Counted from the first letter of the stretch, positions 28,606 through 38,344 are shown. The stretch is 64,000 nucleotides of DNA from Macrococcus sp. DPC7161 (GCF_004117835.1 NZ_SDSC01000005.1:1-64000), one strand, 5' to 3'. Translations and numbers: made by a program. The notes: generated from the sequence alone by a model not told the origin.

Positions 28606-29283
28606 TTATTTTAATCTTTCAAATAACACATTATTTTCTAAATGCACATGTTGGAAAGTAGCCGCCTCTAACATTGCTAAACGTTGGTATACTACTCTGT
28701 ATGTACCACATGCATCCATCGGTGGTGTGAAATCATTTGTAATTTCACGCATACGTTTTAATATGTCTCCTGCCCCATCATGTTCAGATTCTAGTTCTTC
28801 GATGTGTGGTGCAAGTTGAGCTTTTAATTCATCTGTTGGATTTTCTGAATAAGCAATTACTAATGGGAATACATTTTCATCTTCATCTTTCGTATGATCT
28901 AATAATTCATCACGTAATTTCATTACTAATACTTTTAATTCAAGTAAGTGTGGGTGTCTTTCACCATGAACTTTTGCTACTTTTGTTACGTACGGCATTA
29001 AGTTTTTAAATTCTTCTTCAAGTGGTTTATGGAATTTATTTTGAATATAGATAATTAAACTTCTATTATCTAAATATTGAACATCTAATCCATCATTACT
29101 ACCTTGGTCTAAACTATTAATTTCTTCTAATAATGCATCTAATGGTTTACTTTTTTCATTAATGGCTTCTTCTAATGCAATATTCCCTCCACAACAAAAA
29201 TCAATGCGGTTTGCACGGAAAATATCTGCTGATTTTGGTAAAGCTTTTACGATTTCTGAAACTTTCATATCTTTTGTAATCAT
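28606..29283 (-). CDS. scdA: Iron-sulfur cluster repair di-iron protein ScdA (RIC family)
   Basis: A 225-aa protein that restores Fe-S clusters damaged by nitric oxide or peroxide. The N-terminal DUF542 domain has the twin-cysteine motif DFCCGGN. The hemerythrin-like region carries the di-iron ligands: HKPLEEEF, HGERHPHLLELK, HTKDEDENVF, ESEHDGAGD and HVHLENNVLF. Length is standard. In S. aureus scdA sits next to lytSR; here it follows a radical SAM gene, so its context differs. GGAGG precedes the ATG. Confidence 0.92.
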   Translation of the reverse strand: MITKDMKVSEIVKALPKSADIFRANRIDFCCGGNIALEEAINEKSKPLDALLEEINSLDQGSNDGLDVQYLDNRSLIIYIQNKFHKPLEEEFKNLMPYVTKVAKVHGERHPHLLELKVLVMKLRDELLDHTKDEDENVFPLVIAYSENPTDELKAQLAPHIEELESEHDGAGDILKRMREITNDFTPPMDACGTYRVVYQRLAMLEAATFQHVHLENNVLFERLK

Positions 29284-29353
29284 TATAATTCCTCCAAATT
29301 TTAACTTACTTTTTTATATTTTTTAACCCAACATTGCTTATTAATTTTTTAAA

Positions 29354-30484
29354 CTATGCTTTTTTTAATGCTCTTTGATGCTTAATCCATTCTTTTGGAT
29401 TGTATACACAATACGGTTCTGACGCCATGTAATCGCCAGTAACAGCGTATGCACGACTTCTAGAGCCCCCACATACATAACGGAATTCACACATGCCACA
29501 TTTACCACTAAATAGATCTGGATTTCTTAAATTTTTAAGTATTGGTGAATTCACATAAATATCACTTAAAGGCTTTTCTCTCACATTGCCACAATTCACT
29601 GGCAATAAGCCACTCGGATAAACATGACCTAAATGAGATACAAATACAAAACCATTGCCATCATTAACACCTTTAGGCGCACGCCCTAAGCCATCAATTG
29701 TATTAATATCCATTGTAGATAAGCTGTCTTCGTATTTAATCGCATCAAATGTACCCGATTTTTTCATTTCTCGTATTTTCTCTTGTAATACAACGCGACG
29801 ATAATGTTGTGCTGAAGTTGTTTTAATACCAAATGATGCTGTCTTTCTTAATTGATTTAAAAATCTAAACACGCGTTCATGATCTTCAGGCGAAACCATA
29901 TCTTCTGTCTTGCCACGGCCAGTTGGCACTAAGAAAAAGACACTCCATAAAACACAACCTAAATCTTCAACCATTTGTGCCATTTCTTCTAAATAATCAA
30001 TATTGTATCTGCTAATTACCGTGTTGATTTGTAATGGCATTTTAAGCTCTTTTAAGTATTGAATGGCGTTCATCGTTAAATCAAAACTACCTTCAGTGCC
30101 ACGAAAATGATCATGAATCTCTTTCGTATGCCCATCAATACTAAATGCCCAGCGTGATAAACCTACATTTTTAGCACGTTCCATATTTTCCTTAGTCACA
30201 TTAGGTGTCGCACTTGGTGTCATTGACACTCTCACACCTTTTTTAACTGCATATTCGCTCAGTTCAAAAATATCTTCACGCATCAATGGATCTCCGCCAG
30301 TAAAAACAAGCATTGGGCCATCCATCTTAGCAATATCATCAATTAATGCTTTACCTTCTTGTGTCGTTAATTCATATGGATTGCGATTAACTTGAGCTTC
30401 AGCTCGACAATGTAAACAATGTAGTTCACAAGCTCTTGTTACTTCCCAAATTACGATAAACGGTTTTTCGTTATAATCCAGCAT
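29354..30484 (-). CDS. Radical SAM/SPASM protein, TIGR04053 / NirJ-AhbC-like
   Basis: A 376-aa radical SAM enzyme. The first cluster uses C19, C23 and C26 (CELHCLHC) and the SAM-binding FTGGDP follows. A C-terminal SPASM-type region with GKCGMCEFRYVCGGSRSRAY binds extra Fe-S clusters. The overall pattern fits the TIGR04053 family, related to NirJ and AhbC/D of haem d1 and alternative haem synthesis. The actual reaction is unknown. GAGGTG supports the ATG at 30484. It lies 70 bp upstream of scdA on the same strand, so both may act in nitrosative or low-oxygen metabolism. Confidence 0.82.
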   Translation of the reverse strand: MLDYNEKPFIVIWEVTRACELHCLHCRAEAQVNRNPYELTTQEGKALIDDIAKMDGPMLVFTGGDPLMREDIFELSEYAVKKGVRVSMTPSATPNVTKENMERAKNVGLSRWAFSIDGHTKEIHDHFRGTEGSFDLTMNAIQYLKELKMPLQINTVISRYNIDYLEEMAQMVEDLGCVLWSVFFLVPTGRGKTEDMVSPEDHERVFRFLNQLRKTASFGIKTTSAQHYRRVVLQEKIREMKKSGTFDAIKYEDSLSTMDINTIDGLGRAPKGVNDGNGFVFVSHLGHVYPSGLLPVNCGNVREKPLSDIYVNSPILKNLRNPDLFSGKCGMCEFRYVCGGSRSRAYAVTGDYMASEPYCVYNPKEWIKHQRALKKA

Positions 30485-30584
30485 CTTATCACCTCGTCGA
30501 TATTTACAATTATGATTATACACCTAAAAGTTACATTTTAAATACATCTTTAAGTTTGTTTTTAATATTGTCACAAATAAAATT

Positions 30585-30705
30585 GGAGACTGGGACAAAA
30601 ACGTTCAGCAACAAGTAAAAACTGAACATGAACCAAAATCGCTTTTTGATTTTGAGTGAATGTGAAGTTCTTTACCGAAGTTGCTGTTTTTGTACCGTTG
30701 ATTAG
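30585..30705. repeat. Intergenic inverted repeat, GGGACAAAAACG type
   Basis: The segment opens with CTGGGACAAAAACGTTCAGC and closes near GTTGCTGTTTTTGTAC, roughly its inverted complement. AATCGCTTTTTGATTTTG lies inside. The motif CTGGGACAAAAAC recurs at 30709 and, in part, on the minus strand near 6335. It fills the gap between the radical SAM and gatD genes. No gene is visible here. Confidence 0.6.
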
Positions 30706-30773
30706 AAGACTGGGACAAAAACATGACAAAAAATGAGTGATTGATTATGTCCCCTAATGATAAACAGACTAAA

Positions 30774-30891
30774 CGGCGGAACATAAGTTGCCACTACTAC
30801 AAAAACCGAACAAAAACGATAAATCAAAAAGCGATTTATACGTTTTGCTCGGTTTATGCTTGTGGCAGAACACTTATGTCCCAGCCTCTCC
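30774..30891. repeat. 118-bp hairpin element, copy 1
   Basis: It begins CGGCGGAACATAAGTTG and ends CACTTATGTCCCAGCCTCTCC. A central dyad can form a long hairpin around AAACCGA..CGATAAATC. A second copy, inverted, is at 62787-62903. Between copies, at least two stem pairs change together (G:C to T:A and C:G to G:C). It lies just downstream of gatD on the minus strand and may contribute to its termination. Confidence 0.85.
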
Positions 30892-30898
30892 ATTTACA

Positions 30899-31624
30899 TT
30901 ATTTATTTTCTAACAAGCGCTTAACAATAACGCTTTTTGCCGCTTCTTCAACACGGTTATCAATCATTTGATTATCAAATTTAATCCCTTTACGTTCGCA
31001 AGCTGCACGTAATAAATAATCGGTAATTTCATGATTTTTCGGTAAGATTGGTCCATGTAAATATGTACCTAATAAGTTTTTATAATGAATGCCTTCTTTT
31101 TTATCGGTATCATTATTACCATAACCACTTACGACATTACCAAGTGTGTTATATTGATGATATGTTCTACCACCGTGATTCTCAAAGCCTACGATTTGAC
31201 CAAATGTCTCAGATTCTATAACAATATTACCAATTAAGCGGTCCTTTTTTGATTCTGTATAAAAGTCTAAAATGTTTAGCCCTTTTAATTCTTGGCCATC
31301 CAACGTAATGTACTTCTCACCTAAAAATTGATAGCCACCACAAATCGTTAATGCTGGCATGCCATCTTCAATAGCTGCTTTAAATTCATCTTTAATTCTA
31401 AATAAATCATCTGTCGCTATTTTTTGTTCGCGGTCACTGCCGCCACCAATAAATAAAATATCTGCATCAGATAATTGAATACCTGCTGTTGAATTGATAT
31501 CTGTAACAGTAACATCGACACCAGCCCATTTTGCACGTTGTTTAAGTGCAATGACATTACCGATATCACCATATAAATTTAATTTATCAGGCATAAAATG
31601 AAATATATTAATTGTTTTATCCAT
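30899..31624 (-). CDS. gatD: Lipid II isoglutaminyl synthase, glutaminase subunit GatD
   Basis: A 241-aa class-I glutamine amidotransferase. It supplies ammonia so that MurT can amidate the D-glutamate of lipid II, needed for wall cross-linking. The nucleophile C95 is in [10 protein letters not shown] and the catalytic H190 in GTYLHGP. GGAGG is spaced correctly for the ATG at 31624, which overlaps the murT stop by 8 bp. The overlap implies coupled synthesis of the two subunits. Confidence 0.95.
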   Translation of the reverse strand: MDKTINIFHFMPDKLNLYGDIGNVIALKQRAKWAGVDVTVTDINSTAGIQLSDADILFIGGGSDREQKIATDDLFRIKDEFKAAIEDGMPALTICGGYQFLGEKYITLDGQELKGLNILDFYTESKKDRLIGNIVIESETFGQIVGFENHGGRTYHQYNTLGNVVSGYGNNDTDKKEGIHYKNLLGTYLHGPILPKNHEITDYLLRAACERKGIKFDNQMIDNRVEEAAKSVIVKRLLENK

Positions 31625-32933
31625 TGTGTGCCTCCTCAAAGTAATGATTTAACGCTTGGTGCATCGGTTCTAAAGACGTATAGTTTGGTACACAAACTGT
31701 ATAATCCGACTGATCTAAAATGGCTTTTGTCGCTGCTTTAATGTCTTGGTTTACCATGATATCTGCATTAATTTCTGCATATTTTAATCGAAGTGCTAAT
31801 TCTTCAGCACGTTGACCAGTACACATAATCTTATCGATGTTTTGGCGACTTAACTTTTCAAAATCAGCATCCCAAATCCAAGATACATCACGTCCATCAG
31901 CACCATTGTCGTTTAAGCTAATTAAATAACTTTTCGTACCTTCAATCTTTTCACCAACGGATAAGCTTGCATTTAAACCTGCTGGATTTTTTGCAAGGTT
32001 AATGATGGCTTGCTTTGTCCCATTGTCATAATGTTGCATACGCCCGTTATCTGATTGATATGTTGAGAATCCTTTTTCAATAGAATCATCGTTCAAACCA
32101 AGTTCTCTTAATACACTGTATGCCGCAATCATATTAAATACGTTAAAATCACCAGCAAGTTTTGTGTTAAATGTCTTACCATTGATCGTTGGGTTTAAGT
32201 ATGGTGTTTCTGTTAACTTTGTAATTTCATATTTCGGTGTTTCACGTTTAAAGCCACAAGAACAATGATAGTGACCGATTTGATTGTAATGAATATGATC
32301 ATATTCAAGTAACTTACCGCAGTTTGGACAATATTTACTTTCAATCATCGTACTTTCTTCAAATGTATGAATACCGTCCTTCATACCGTAGTAAACGACA
32401 TTTTGACTTGCTATCTTTAATCTTGATACAAATGGATCATCTGCATTTAAAATAAGCTGAATGCCACGCCCTTTAATATTATCCGCAATTTTATCTACTA
32501 AAATATCAATTTCACCAAAGCGATCCATTTGGTCACGGAAAAAGTTTGTAAACACCATTTTTGTTGGTGTCATTTCTTTCATCACACGTTCAATTGATCC
32601 TTCATCAATTTCAATAATTGCGAGTTTCGTGTCTTTTTTCGACTGCACAATAAAGCTCGCAGTGATGCCTGCTGCCATATTCGCACCTTCAGTGTTATGA
32701 ATAATAGAGATGCCATTGGCTTTTAATGTATGTCCTATTAAATTGCTCGTTGTCGTTTTTCCATTTGTACCAGAAATGAATACAATCTCATCAACTTGAT
32801 GACTTAGTTTTCTTAAAATTTGTGGGTCTATTTTGCGCGCAATTTGTCCAGGTAAATCTGTTCCGCGTTTACCCGCCATAATGCTTGCACGTCTTGCCAA
32901 TTTGGCAACATTTTTCGCTAAAAAGATACTCAT
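31617..32933 (-). CDS. murT: Lipid II isoglutaminyl synthase, Mur-ligase-like subunit MurT
   Basis: A 438-aa ATP-dependent ligase subunit of MurT-GatD. The ATP site is [13 protein letters not shown] around residues 53-64. A Cys4 zinc ribbon insert, YCPNCGKLL followed by HCSCGF, sits near residues 200-225. The C-terminal DUF1727 domain binds GatD; the aspartate in [14 protein letters not shown] is the catalytic-triad candidate. AGGAGG precedes the ATG. It is the first gene of the two-gene operon. Confidence 0.95.
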   Translation of the reverse strand: MSIFLAKNVAKLARRASIMAGKRGTDLPGQIARKIDPQILRKLSHQVDEIVFISGTNGKTTTSNLIGHTLKANGISIIHNTEGANMAAGITASFIVQSKKDTKLAIIEIDEGSIERVMKEMTPTKMVFTNFFRDQMDRFGEIDILVDKIADNIKGRGIQLILNADDPFVSRLKIASQNVVYYGMKDGIHTFEESTMIESKYCPNCGKLLEYDHIHYNQIGHYHCSCGFKRETPKYEITKLTETPYLNPTINGKTFNTKLAGDFNVFNMIAAYSVLRELGLNDDSIEKGFSTYQSDNGRMQHYDNGTKQAIINLAKNPAGLNASLSVGEKIEGTKSYLISLNDNGADGRDVSWIWDADFEKLSRQNIDKIMCTGQRAEELALRLKYAEINADIMVNQDIKAATKAILDQSDYTVCVPNYTSLEPMHQALNHYFEEAHNG

Positions 32934-33042
32934 AACTACCTCCTATTATCAACAATTTATTATAGCATTACTGTTTAAAATATCCTATTGTCATTACTTT
33001 ATTCTTATTATAATTCTCTCAAGGAAAACCTCAAAAATTTAC

Positions 33043-33071
33043 TTGTTTTGAACGCTCTTATATGCTATTCT
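33043..33071 (+). promoter_or_regulatory. feoAB promoter
   Basis: The -35 TTGTTT and -10 TATTCT are 17 bp apart. The Fur box begins a few bases after the -10, over the likely start of transcription. Confidence 0.5.
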
Positions 33072-33078
33072 TCTAATT

Positions 33079-33097
33079 GAGAATGATAATCATTAAT
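33079..33097. promoter_or_regulatory. Fur box upstream of feoA
   Basis: GAGAATGATAATCATTAAT matches the 19-bp Fur consensus GATAATGATAATCATTATC at 16 of 19 positions. It lies just after the -10, 19 bp before the feoA ATG. Fe(II)-Fur would block transcription in iron-rich conditions. Confidence 0.88.
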
Positions 33098-33115
33098 TGT
33101 TTAGAGGTGTTCATA

Positions 33116-33349
33116 ATGAACGTTAGTACAGCAAAATTAAATACGCTATATAAAATTAAATCTTTAGATTTTGTAAATCAAATGCTTGCCCACCGCTTGA
33201 ATGCCTTAGGATTCACAGAAGGTGCAGTTGTAAAAGTATGTAACAAGAAATTATTTAAAGGACCTTGTACTTTAGAAGTGAATGGTCAACATATTTGTAT
33301 AAGAAATTGCGATGCATGTTGCATTAAATTGGAGCAGTGTGATGCTTAA
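33116..33349 (+). CDS. feoA: Ferrous iron transport protein FeoA
   Basis: A 77-aa SH3-like cytoplasmic protein that supports Feo[15 protein letters not shown] is the FeoA core. The C-terminus has a run of cysteines ([18 protein letters not shown] near the end), more than is usual. Upstream in-frame starts exist, but TAGAGGTG fits the ATG at 33116. It overlaps feoB by 8 bp. Confidence 0.9.
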   Translation: MNVSTAKLNTLYKIKSLDFVNQMLAHRLNALGFTEGAVVKVCNKKLFKGPCTLEVNGQHICIRNCDACCIKLEQCDA

Positions 33350-35339
33350 TTATTGTTTAATCGGAAATCCAAACGTAGGAAAAACATCTTTATTCAATGC
33401 GTTAACAGGTAATTATGAATATGTGGGTAACTGGAGTGGTGTAACCGTTGAAAAGAAAGTTGGGAACTTAAAACAAAATATCGGTACGATGGTAGATTTA
33501 CCGGGGATATATGATTTGTTACCTATTTCTAAAGATGAAACAGTGGTAACAAATTTTTTAATTCACGATCAATTTGATGGCGTCCTAAATATTGTAGATG
33601 CTGCACAAATCAAACGTAATTTATTATTAACGATTCAAATGTTAGAATATGGAGCACCAATGATTATAGGATTAAACATGATGGACGTTGCATTGAATCG
33701 TGGTATAAAAGTAGATTATCAATTGCTCATGCGTAAACTAAAAACACCAATTCTGCCAATCATCGCAAGAAGTGGTAAAGGGACAAATGAAGTATTAGAC
33801 GCGTTAAAATCTCATGATATTAAAGCAAGACCTTTAATCATTCGTTATGATCAAGTAATCGAATCAAGCATTGAACGTATTTCAAAGACGATTCAAAATA
33901 AAGTTCGTCTAAATCCCATCCACTTTAGATTCTTAAGCATTCAATATTTATTAGATAACAAAGCTGTAATAGATTATTTTAACCAACAATTATCAAATGA
34001 AGACCTCAATGTACTTAATCAAATTAAGACAGAATTAGTGCAAAGTGATATCAACATTAAACAATCAATTCAAAATAGCAGAAACAGTTATTTAGATACG
34101 CTTTTATCTGGTGTTGTCACTTATACGAAGGAAAATCAAACACCACTAACTGACAAAGTGGATAAACTTTTAACACACCGTATTTTTGGTATACCTATCT
34201 TCTTATTTGTGATGTGGTTGATTTTCCAAACAACATTTACATGGATTGGTACACCGCTATCTGATATGTTAGATGGTTTTATAGGTGGCACGGTTACTGA
34301 TTTCACGAAATCAATCATGCAGCAAGTGCATGTCATGCCTTTTTTACAAGATTTAATTACAGACGGAATCATTGCTGGGGTTGGTGGCGTATTGGTATTC
34401 GTGCCACAAATCCTTGTATTATTCTTCTTCATCTCTTTACTTGAAGACTCTGGATACATGGCAAGAATTGCTGTCATTATGGACCGTGTTATGGAAGTAT
34501 TCGGGTTAAACGGTAAATCATTTATTCCAATGATTATTGGATTTGGATGTAACGTACCTGGTATTATGGCAGCACGCAGTATTGAAGAAGAAAAAGAACG
34601 CATGACAACTATTTTAATTGCACCATTTATGTCATGTTCTGCACGATTACCTGTGTATGCATTATTTGCAGGTGTATTCTTTAAAGAAAACCAAGCAACC
34701 ATCGTATTAAGTTTATACGTTATTGGTATTGTTGTTGCGTTAATCGTAAGTTATATCCTATCAAAAACAATATTAAAAAATGATTCATCCGTATTCATCG
34801 TTGAATTACCACCTTACCGTCTCCCTGCTGTAAAAACCTTATGGCGTAGCACATGGGAGAAAGGTAAAGGATTCGTTAAAAAAGCCGGTACATTTATCTT
34901 TGGTGGTTCAGTAGTTATTTGGTTATTAAACTATGCTGGTCCAGGTGGATTTGGTGTTGATATTGATCATAGTTTCTTAAGCATCATTGGTGGTGTTATT
35001 GCACCATTACTATTGCCACTTGGATTCAGTTCATGGCAAGCAGGTGCTACTTTAATCCCTGGATTCTTAGCAAAAGAAGTTGTTGTTAGTGCAATGGCCA
35101 TCATTTATGCAGTAGATGATAATGCTTTAATCCATACAATTAGAGAACAATTCACTCCATTATCAGCATATAGCTTTATGTTATTTATTTTGTTATACAT
35201 ACCATGTTTATCAACAGTCGCAGCCATTCGAAAAGAAACAACATCATGGAAATGGACGATATTTGCAATGACTTATCCAATAGCAATCGCATATTTATTA
35301 TCGATGCTTGTTTATCAAATCGGACAACAATTCATATAA
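33342..35339 (+). CDS. feoB: Ferrous iron transporter FeoB
   Basis: A 665-aa GTP-gated Fe(II) uptake protein. The G-protein domain has G1 GNPNVGKTS (residues 8-16), G3 DLPGIYDL and G4 NMMD. Residues ~265-665 hold the membrane domain with two Gate repeats ([13 protein letters not shown], and [13 protein letters not shown]). GGAG supports the ATG at 33342, inside the end of feoA. The gene is regulated through the Fur box upstream. Confidence 0.95.
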   Translation: MLNYCLIGNPNVGKTSLFNALTGNYEYVGNWSGVTVEKKVGNLKQNIGTMVDLPGIYDLLPISKDETVVTNFLIHDQFDGVLNIVDAAQIKRNLLLTIQMLEYGAPMIIGLNMMDVALNRGIKVDYQLLMRKLKTPILPIIARSGKGTNEVLDALKSHDIKARPLIIRYDQVIESSIERISKTIQNKVRLNPIHFRFLSIQYLLDNKAVIDYFNQQLSNEDLNVLNQIKTELVQSDINIKQSIQNSRNSYLDTLLSGVVTYTKENQTPLTDKVDKLLTHRIFGIPIFLFVMWLIFQTTFTWIGTPLSDMLDGFIGGTVTDFTKSIMQQVHVMPFLQDLITDGIIAGVGGVLVFVPQILVLFFFISLLEDSGYMARIAVIMDRVMEVFGLNGKSFIPMIIGFGCNVPGIMAARSIEEEKERMTTILIAPFMSCSARLPVYALFAGVFFKENQATIVLSLYVIGIVVALIVSYILSKTILKNDSSVFIVELPPYRLPAVKTLWRSTWEKGKGFVKKAGTFIFGGSVVIWLLNYAGPGGFGVDIDHSFLSIIGGVIAPLLLPLGFSSWQAGATLIPGFLAKEVVVSAMAIIYAVDDNALIHTIREQFTPLSAYSFMLFILLYIPCLSTVAAIRKETTSWKWTIFAMTYPIAIAYLLSMLVYQIGQQFI

Positions 35340-35349
35340 GGAGGATTTT

Positions 35350-35517
35350 ATGACACTATTAATTAATGCAGTACTTATATTAGCAATCTTTGGCTATGCA
35401 GCATATACACTCATTAAATTCTTCAAAAAATCAAAAGAAGGCAAATGCAACACATGCAGTTCGAATTGCCATTGTGAAACACAAATCAATATTGATACAA
35501 TAAAAGATAAGCGATAG
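35350..35517 (+). CDS. FeoB-associated Cys-rich membrane protein
   Basis: A 55-aa protein with one membrane helix (residues ~3-24) and a cytoplasmic tail KCNTCSSNCHCE containing four clustered cysteines. Such proteins follow feoB in many Firmicutes and are thought to help FeoB, possibly as a metal or redox partner. AGGAGG precedes the ATG at 35350, ten bases after feoB. The longer open frame starting inside feoB lacks a ribosome site. Confidence 0.85.
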   Translation: MTLLINAVLILAIFGYAAYTLIKFFKKSKEGKCNTCSSNCHCETQINIDTIKDKR

Positions 35518-35528
35518 CTTATCTTTTT
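35502..35528 (+). terminator. Terminator of the feo operon
   Basis: AAAAGATAAGC pairs with GCTTATCTTTT over a GATA loop and is followed by T residues. It overlaps the stop of the Cys-rich gene. Confidence 0.88.
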
Positions 35529-35553
35529 TATTATGAACAAAAAGGAGCATCAC

Positions 35554-36438
35554 ATGAACGCATTCGTTGCATTAGACTTTGAAACAGCCAATTCATCCTT
35601 CGCATCACCTTGTAGTATTGGTATGGTAAAAATTATCGACAATATGATGGTAGAAGAATTTTATACCATGATTAATCCGAAAACACACTTCTCACCATCC
35701 AATATCGCCATTCATCATATCAAACCAAGCGACGTTACAAACGCACCGACATTCAATGAAGTATGGCCACACATGTTAGATTTCATTGGCGATTTACCAG
35801 TCGTTGCACACAATGCGCAATTTGATATGAATGTCATCTACCAAACATTAAAGAAAAACAATATCGAAATACCAACATTGAAATACTTCTGCACACGTAT
35901 CATGGCAAGAAAGACAATCTCAACATACAGCTATTCACTTAAGAACTTAATGAACTACTATCACATCGATTTTCATGGTCACCACCATGCATTAAACGAT
36001 GCAAAAGCATGTGCGATGATTGCAGTTAGACTATTAAAGTCATACGACAGCCTGGATGATTATTTAAAACACAATAAAAAATATTTAAGCAATATGAAAA
36101 ACAATGCCACACAAACAAGAAATAAATACATACGAGACTTAATGCAAATACAACCCGAAACAAACGCCAACCCTGATCACCCCTTCTATCAAAAGAAGAT
36201 TGGCATATCTGGCACCTTGCATTTACCAAGAAAGAAAATCGTACAATACATTGTCAATCAAGGTGGCACCTATATCGAAGACGTCAACGAACCCATCGAC
36301 TACTTTATACATGGTAAACAAAAAGAAGACAAAGCATCCAAAAAAGAAGGCATCATAAGAAATAAAATCGCACTCGGTAGCGACATAACACTCATCAACG
36401 AAGAAAAATTAAAAGCCATGATGATGTTTTTCAATTAA
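35554..36438 (+). CDS. DEDDh 3'-5' exonuclease with C-terminal BRCT domain
   Basis: A 294-aa protein related to the DNA polymerase III epsilon exonuclease. The Exo motifs are ALDFETAN (D and E), VVAHNAQFDMNV and HHALNDAKA (H and D). After a basic linker, residues ~215-292 (KIGISGTLHLPRKKIVQYI ... GGTYIEDV) form a BRCT-like domain. AAGGAG fits the ATG at 35554. The combination suggests a DNA repair or processing nuclease rather than replicative proofreading. Confidence 0.87.
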   Translation: MNAFVALDFETANSSFASPCSIGMVKIIDNMMVEEFYTMINPKTHFSPSNIAIHHIKPSDVTNAPTFNEVWPHMLDFIGDLPVVAHNAQFDMNVIYQTLKKNNIEIPTLKYFCTRIMARKTISTYSYSLKNLMNYYHIDFHGHHHALNDAKACAMIAVRLLKSYDSLDDYLKHNKKYLSNMKNNATQTRNKYIRDLMQIQPETNANPDHPFYQKKIGISGTLHLPRKKIVQYIVNQGGTYIEDVNEPIDYFIHGKQKEDKASKKEGIIRNKIALGSDITLINEEKLKAMMMFFN

Positions 36439-36474
36439 AAAGGTGCTTCTCTGCCATTTAAAGAAAATCAATAA

Positions 36475-36760
36475 AAATGTCCGAAGTACAACATGACTTC
36501 GGACATTTTGGTTACTTTCTGTGTGTCATTTCGTTTGAAATGTCCGAAATTAATCGTGACTTCGGACATTTTGGTTACTTTCTGTGTGTCATTTCGTTTG
36601 AAATGTCCGAAATTAATCGTGACTTCGGACATTTTGGTTACTTTCTGTGTGTCATTTCGTTTGAAATGTCCGAAATTAATCGTGACTTCGGACATTTTGG
36701 TTACTTTCTGTGTGTCATTTCGTTTGAAATGTCCGAAATTAATCGTGACTTCGGACATTT
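36475..36760. repeat. 63-bp hairpin repeat array (5 hairpins, 4 identical spacers)
   Basis: Five inverted repeats, AAATGTCCGAA ... TTCGGACATTT, start at 36475, 36538, 36601, 36664 and 36727, a constant 63 bp. Each has an 11-bp stem; the first, with a different loop, extends to 14 bp. The 28-bp spacers between them appear identical. The array separates the converging exonuclease and FusB-like genes. The 63-bp period keeps all reading frames open and makes repetitive ORFs, which I take as artefacts. Confidence 0.96.
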
Positions 36761-36796
36761 ATTAATTTTTAAGCTTCAAACTATACATACTAACTT

Positions 36797-37426
36797 CTAT
36801 TGCACTTTATTAACAAATTGATATAACTTTTCGATATCATCTAAATGTTGATTACAAACGTTACTATCATAACAAATGTAATCACCCTTTTTCGTATAAG
36901 TACCATCACTATTCGATTTTGTCTTATTTAGAAATAATGCAACATCAGACTCATTTTGACAAATCGAACAAAACCCTTTTACCTTCGTCGGTGACAATTC
37001 ACCATACATCCCTTTAAACGTATCAGATTGATCTTTATAAATCATATATTTACGATTAGCAGCAGGATCATTCCACCCTAAATAACTCATCATCTGTAAA
37101 TCCAATTGATCACTTGGTGGTGTCTTTAACTTCTTCACCTTTTTGAAAAGCTTCTCAACCTGCTTTATAGAAGGCATCTCAAACGGTTCAACAAACTGCT
37201 TTAACTCAGAAATAATACTCGCAGCTCTCTGCTTCGAAAGCCTAATATCATCAAACTTTTCAATTTGAGAAGAAGCATCAATATCATTTACAATAAAAAT
37301 CGTACGAATCTCATCTAAAATAATATTCTTCTGTGCCTTATTCGTCGTTGGATCATTCGTTTTATAAATCTTAAGTAATTGACTCACCTTAATCATCACT
37401 TGTGCAAATTCGTATGCTTTAATCAT
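36797..37426 (-). CDS. FusB/FusC-family EF-G-binding protein (fusidic acid resistance type)
   Basis: A 209-aa protein clearly of the FusB family, which binds EF-G and frees it from ribosomes stalled by fusidic acid. Shared stretches include VEPFEMPS, KLFKKVKKLK, YLGWNDPAANRKYMIY and KGMYGELSP. The C-terminal zinc finger is CSIC followed by CYDSNVC. Length is the same as FusB (213 aa). No mobile element or leader peptide is visible, so it looks chromosomal, like fusD and fusF in some other staphylococci. GAGG precedes the ATG. Resistance is likely but not proven. Confidence 0.88.
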   Translation of the reverse strand: MIKAYEFAQVMIKVSQLLKIYKTNDPTTNKAQKNIILDEIRTIFIVNDIDASSQIEKFDDIRLSKQRAASIISELKQFVEPFEMPSIKQVEKLFKKVKKLKTPPSDQLDLQMMSYLGWNDPAANRKYMIYKDQSDTFKGMYGELSPTKVKGFCSICQNESDVALFLNKTKSNSDGTYTKKGDYICYDSNVCNQHLDDIEKLYQFVNKVQ

Positions 37427-37503
37427 AATAAATACCTCACTTTAGTGATATGAGTATAGCATAAATTGAAGACTAGGATAATAAAAAGTGAACTCCATCA
37501 AAA

Positions 37504-38265
37504 TTATAATAACTTCTTGATTCTTTTAGCTACTTCTAACCCAATATAAAATTTATCCATATCATGATTCGCATTCGATAGTCCTTCTACTTCGTAACTA
37601 TGTTCAGATAATACATCACCAGTGGCTAAAAAATTATACAATTCAAATTCGTGAAAATCACAAATAGCTTGAACACCAGCCAATTCCATATCTACTGCAA
37701 TACAGCCATCATCTATACGTTTATTTACATTATTCTTTGTCTCTCTTAACATCGCATCGGTCGTCCAAGTTTTACCTTGGATATAAGGAATATTCATTTC
37801 ATTAAACCATTCTGCCAATCGATTACTATTTTTAATCTTTATATAATCACTTGGTTTTTTATAATGATATGACATCCCTTCATCCCTATAAGTTTCTGTA
37901 GATAAAACATATTTATTTTCAGTTAAATTTTTATTTAAACTGCCAGCTGAACCAAACATAATAAAATGAGACGCACCCGTAAGCCAATTCGCTTCAACAC
38001 ACATATGAGAAGCTACAGCAGATCCAATACCCGATAAATAAAATCCAATTTCTAATCCCTCATGTTTCATCTTATAAATCGGTGTTTTCCCATTACATGC
38101 ACCAATCTCTCCAATCAATTCACATTCATAATTTTGTAGGATTGTGTCATGTATTTTTTTAGAAAGAATGATAAAACAAGTATCTATCAATTGTTTACTC
38201 TTTCCATAAAACATCTCAAGATTTACAATCCCTTCTGAATCAATATCAAATGAATCCGTAATCAT
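37504..38265 (-). CDS. Nucleoside phosphorylase superfamily protein
   Basis: A 253-aa PNP/UDP phosphorylase-like enzyme that would cleave a nucleoside with phosphate. Motifs seen are FGSAGSLN (phosphate-binding glycine loop), WTTDAMLRET and VDMELAGVQAI, where the E contacts ribose, plus TGDVLSEH. The N-terminal ~50 residues are more variable than typical. It could be a purine or uridine phosphorylase; I cannot tell which. AGAGGTG precedes the ATG. It is divergent from the XRE operon. Confidence 0.8.
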   Translation of the reverse strand: MITDSFDIDSEGIVNLEMFYGKSKQLIDTCFIILSKKIHDTILQNYECELIGEIGACNGKTPIYKMKHEGLEIGFYLSGIGSAVASHMCVEANWLTGASHFIMFGSAGSLNKNLTENKYVLSTETYRDEGMSYHYKKPSDYIKIKNSNRLAEWFNEMNIPYIQGKTWTTDAMLRETKNNVNKRIDDGCIAVDMELAGVQAICDFHEFELYNFLATGDVLSEHSYEVEGLSNANHDMDKFYIGLEVAKRIKKLL

Positions 38266-38344
38266 AACATCACCTCTTTTGATGATTATATCAACAGGTA
38301 TATAGTTTAAAAATAGACAATTTATTAATATTGTCTACTTTAAA

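Noticed and set aside
30575-30600. Rex-type operator upstream of the radical SAM gene (TTGTGACAAT on the minus strand)
   Set aside because: Only one half-site is present and the partner half is missing.
34136-34702. 188-aa open frame antisense to feoB
   Set aside because: It is a shadow of the FeoB membrane domain, with no start signal and no recognisable domain.
36468-36821. Open frames with repeated 21-residue blocks on both strands of the 63-bp array
   Set aside because: They arise because 63 is a multiple of three. All frames show them, none has convincing initiation or a known domain.
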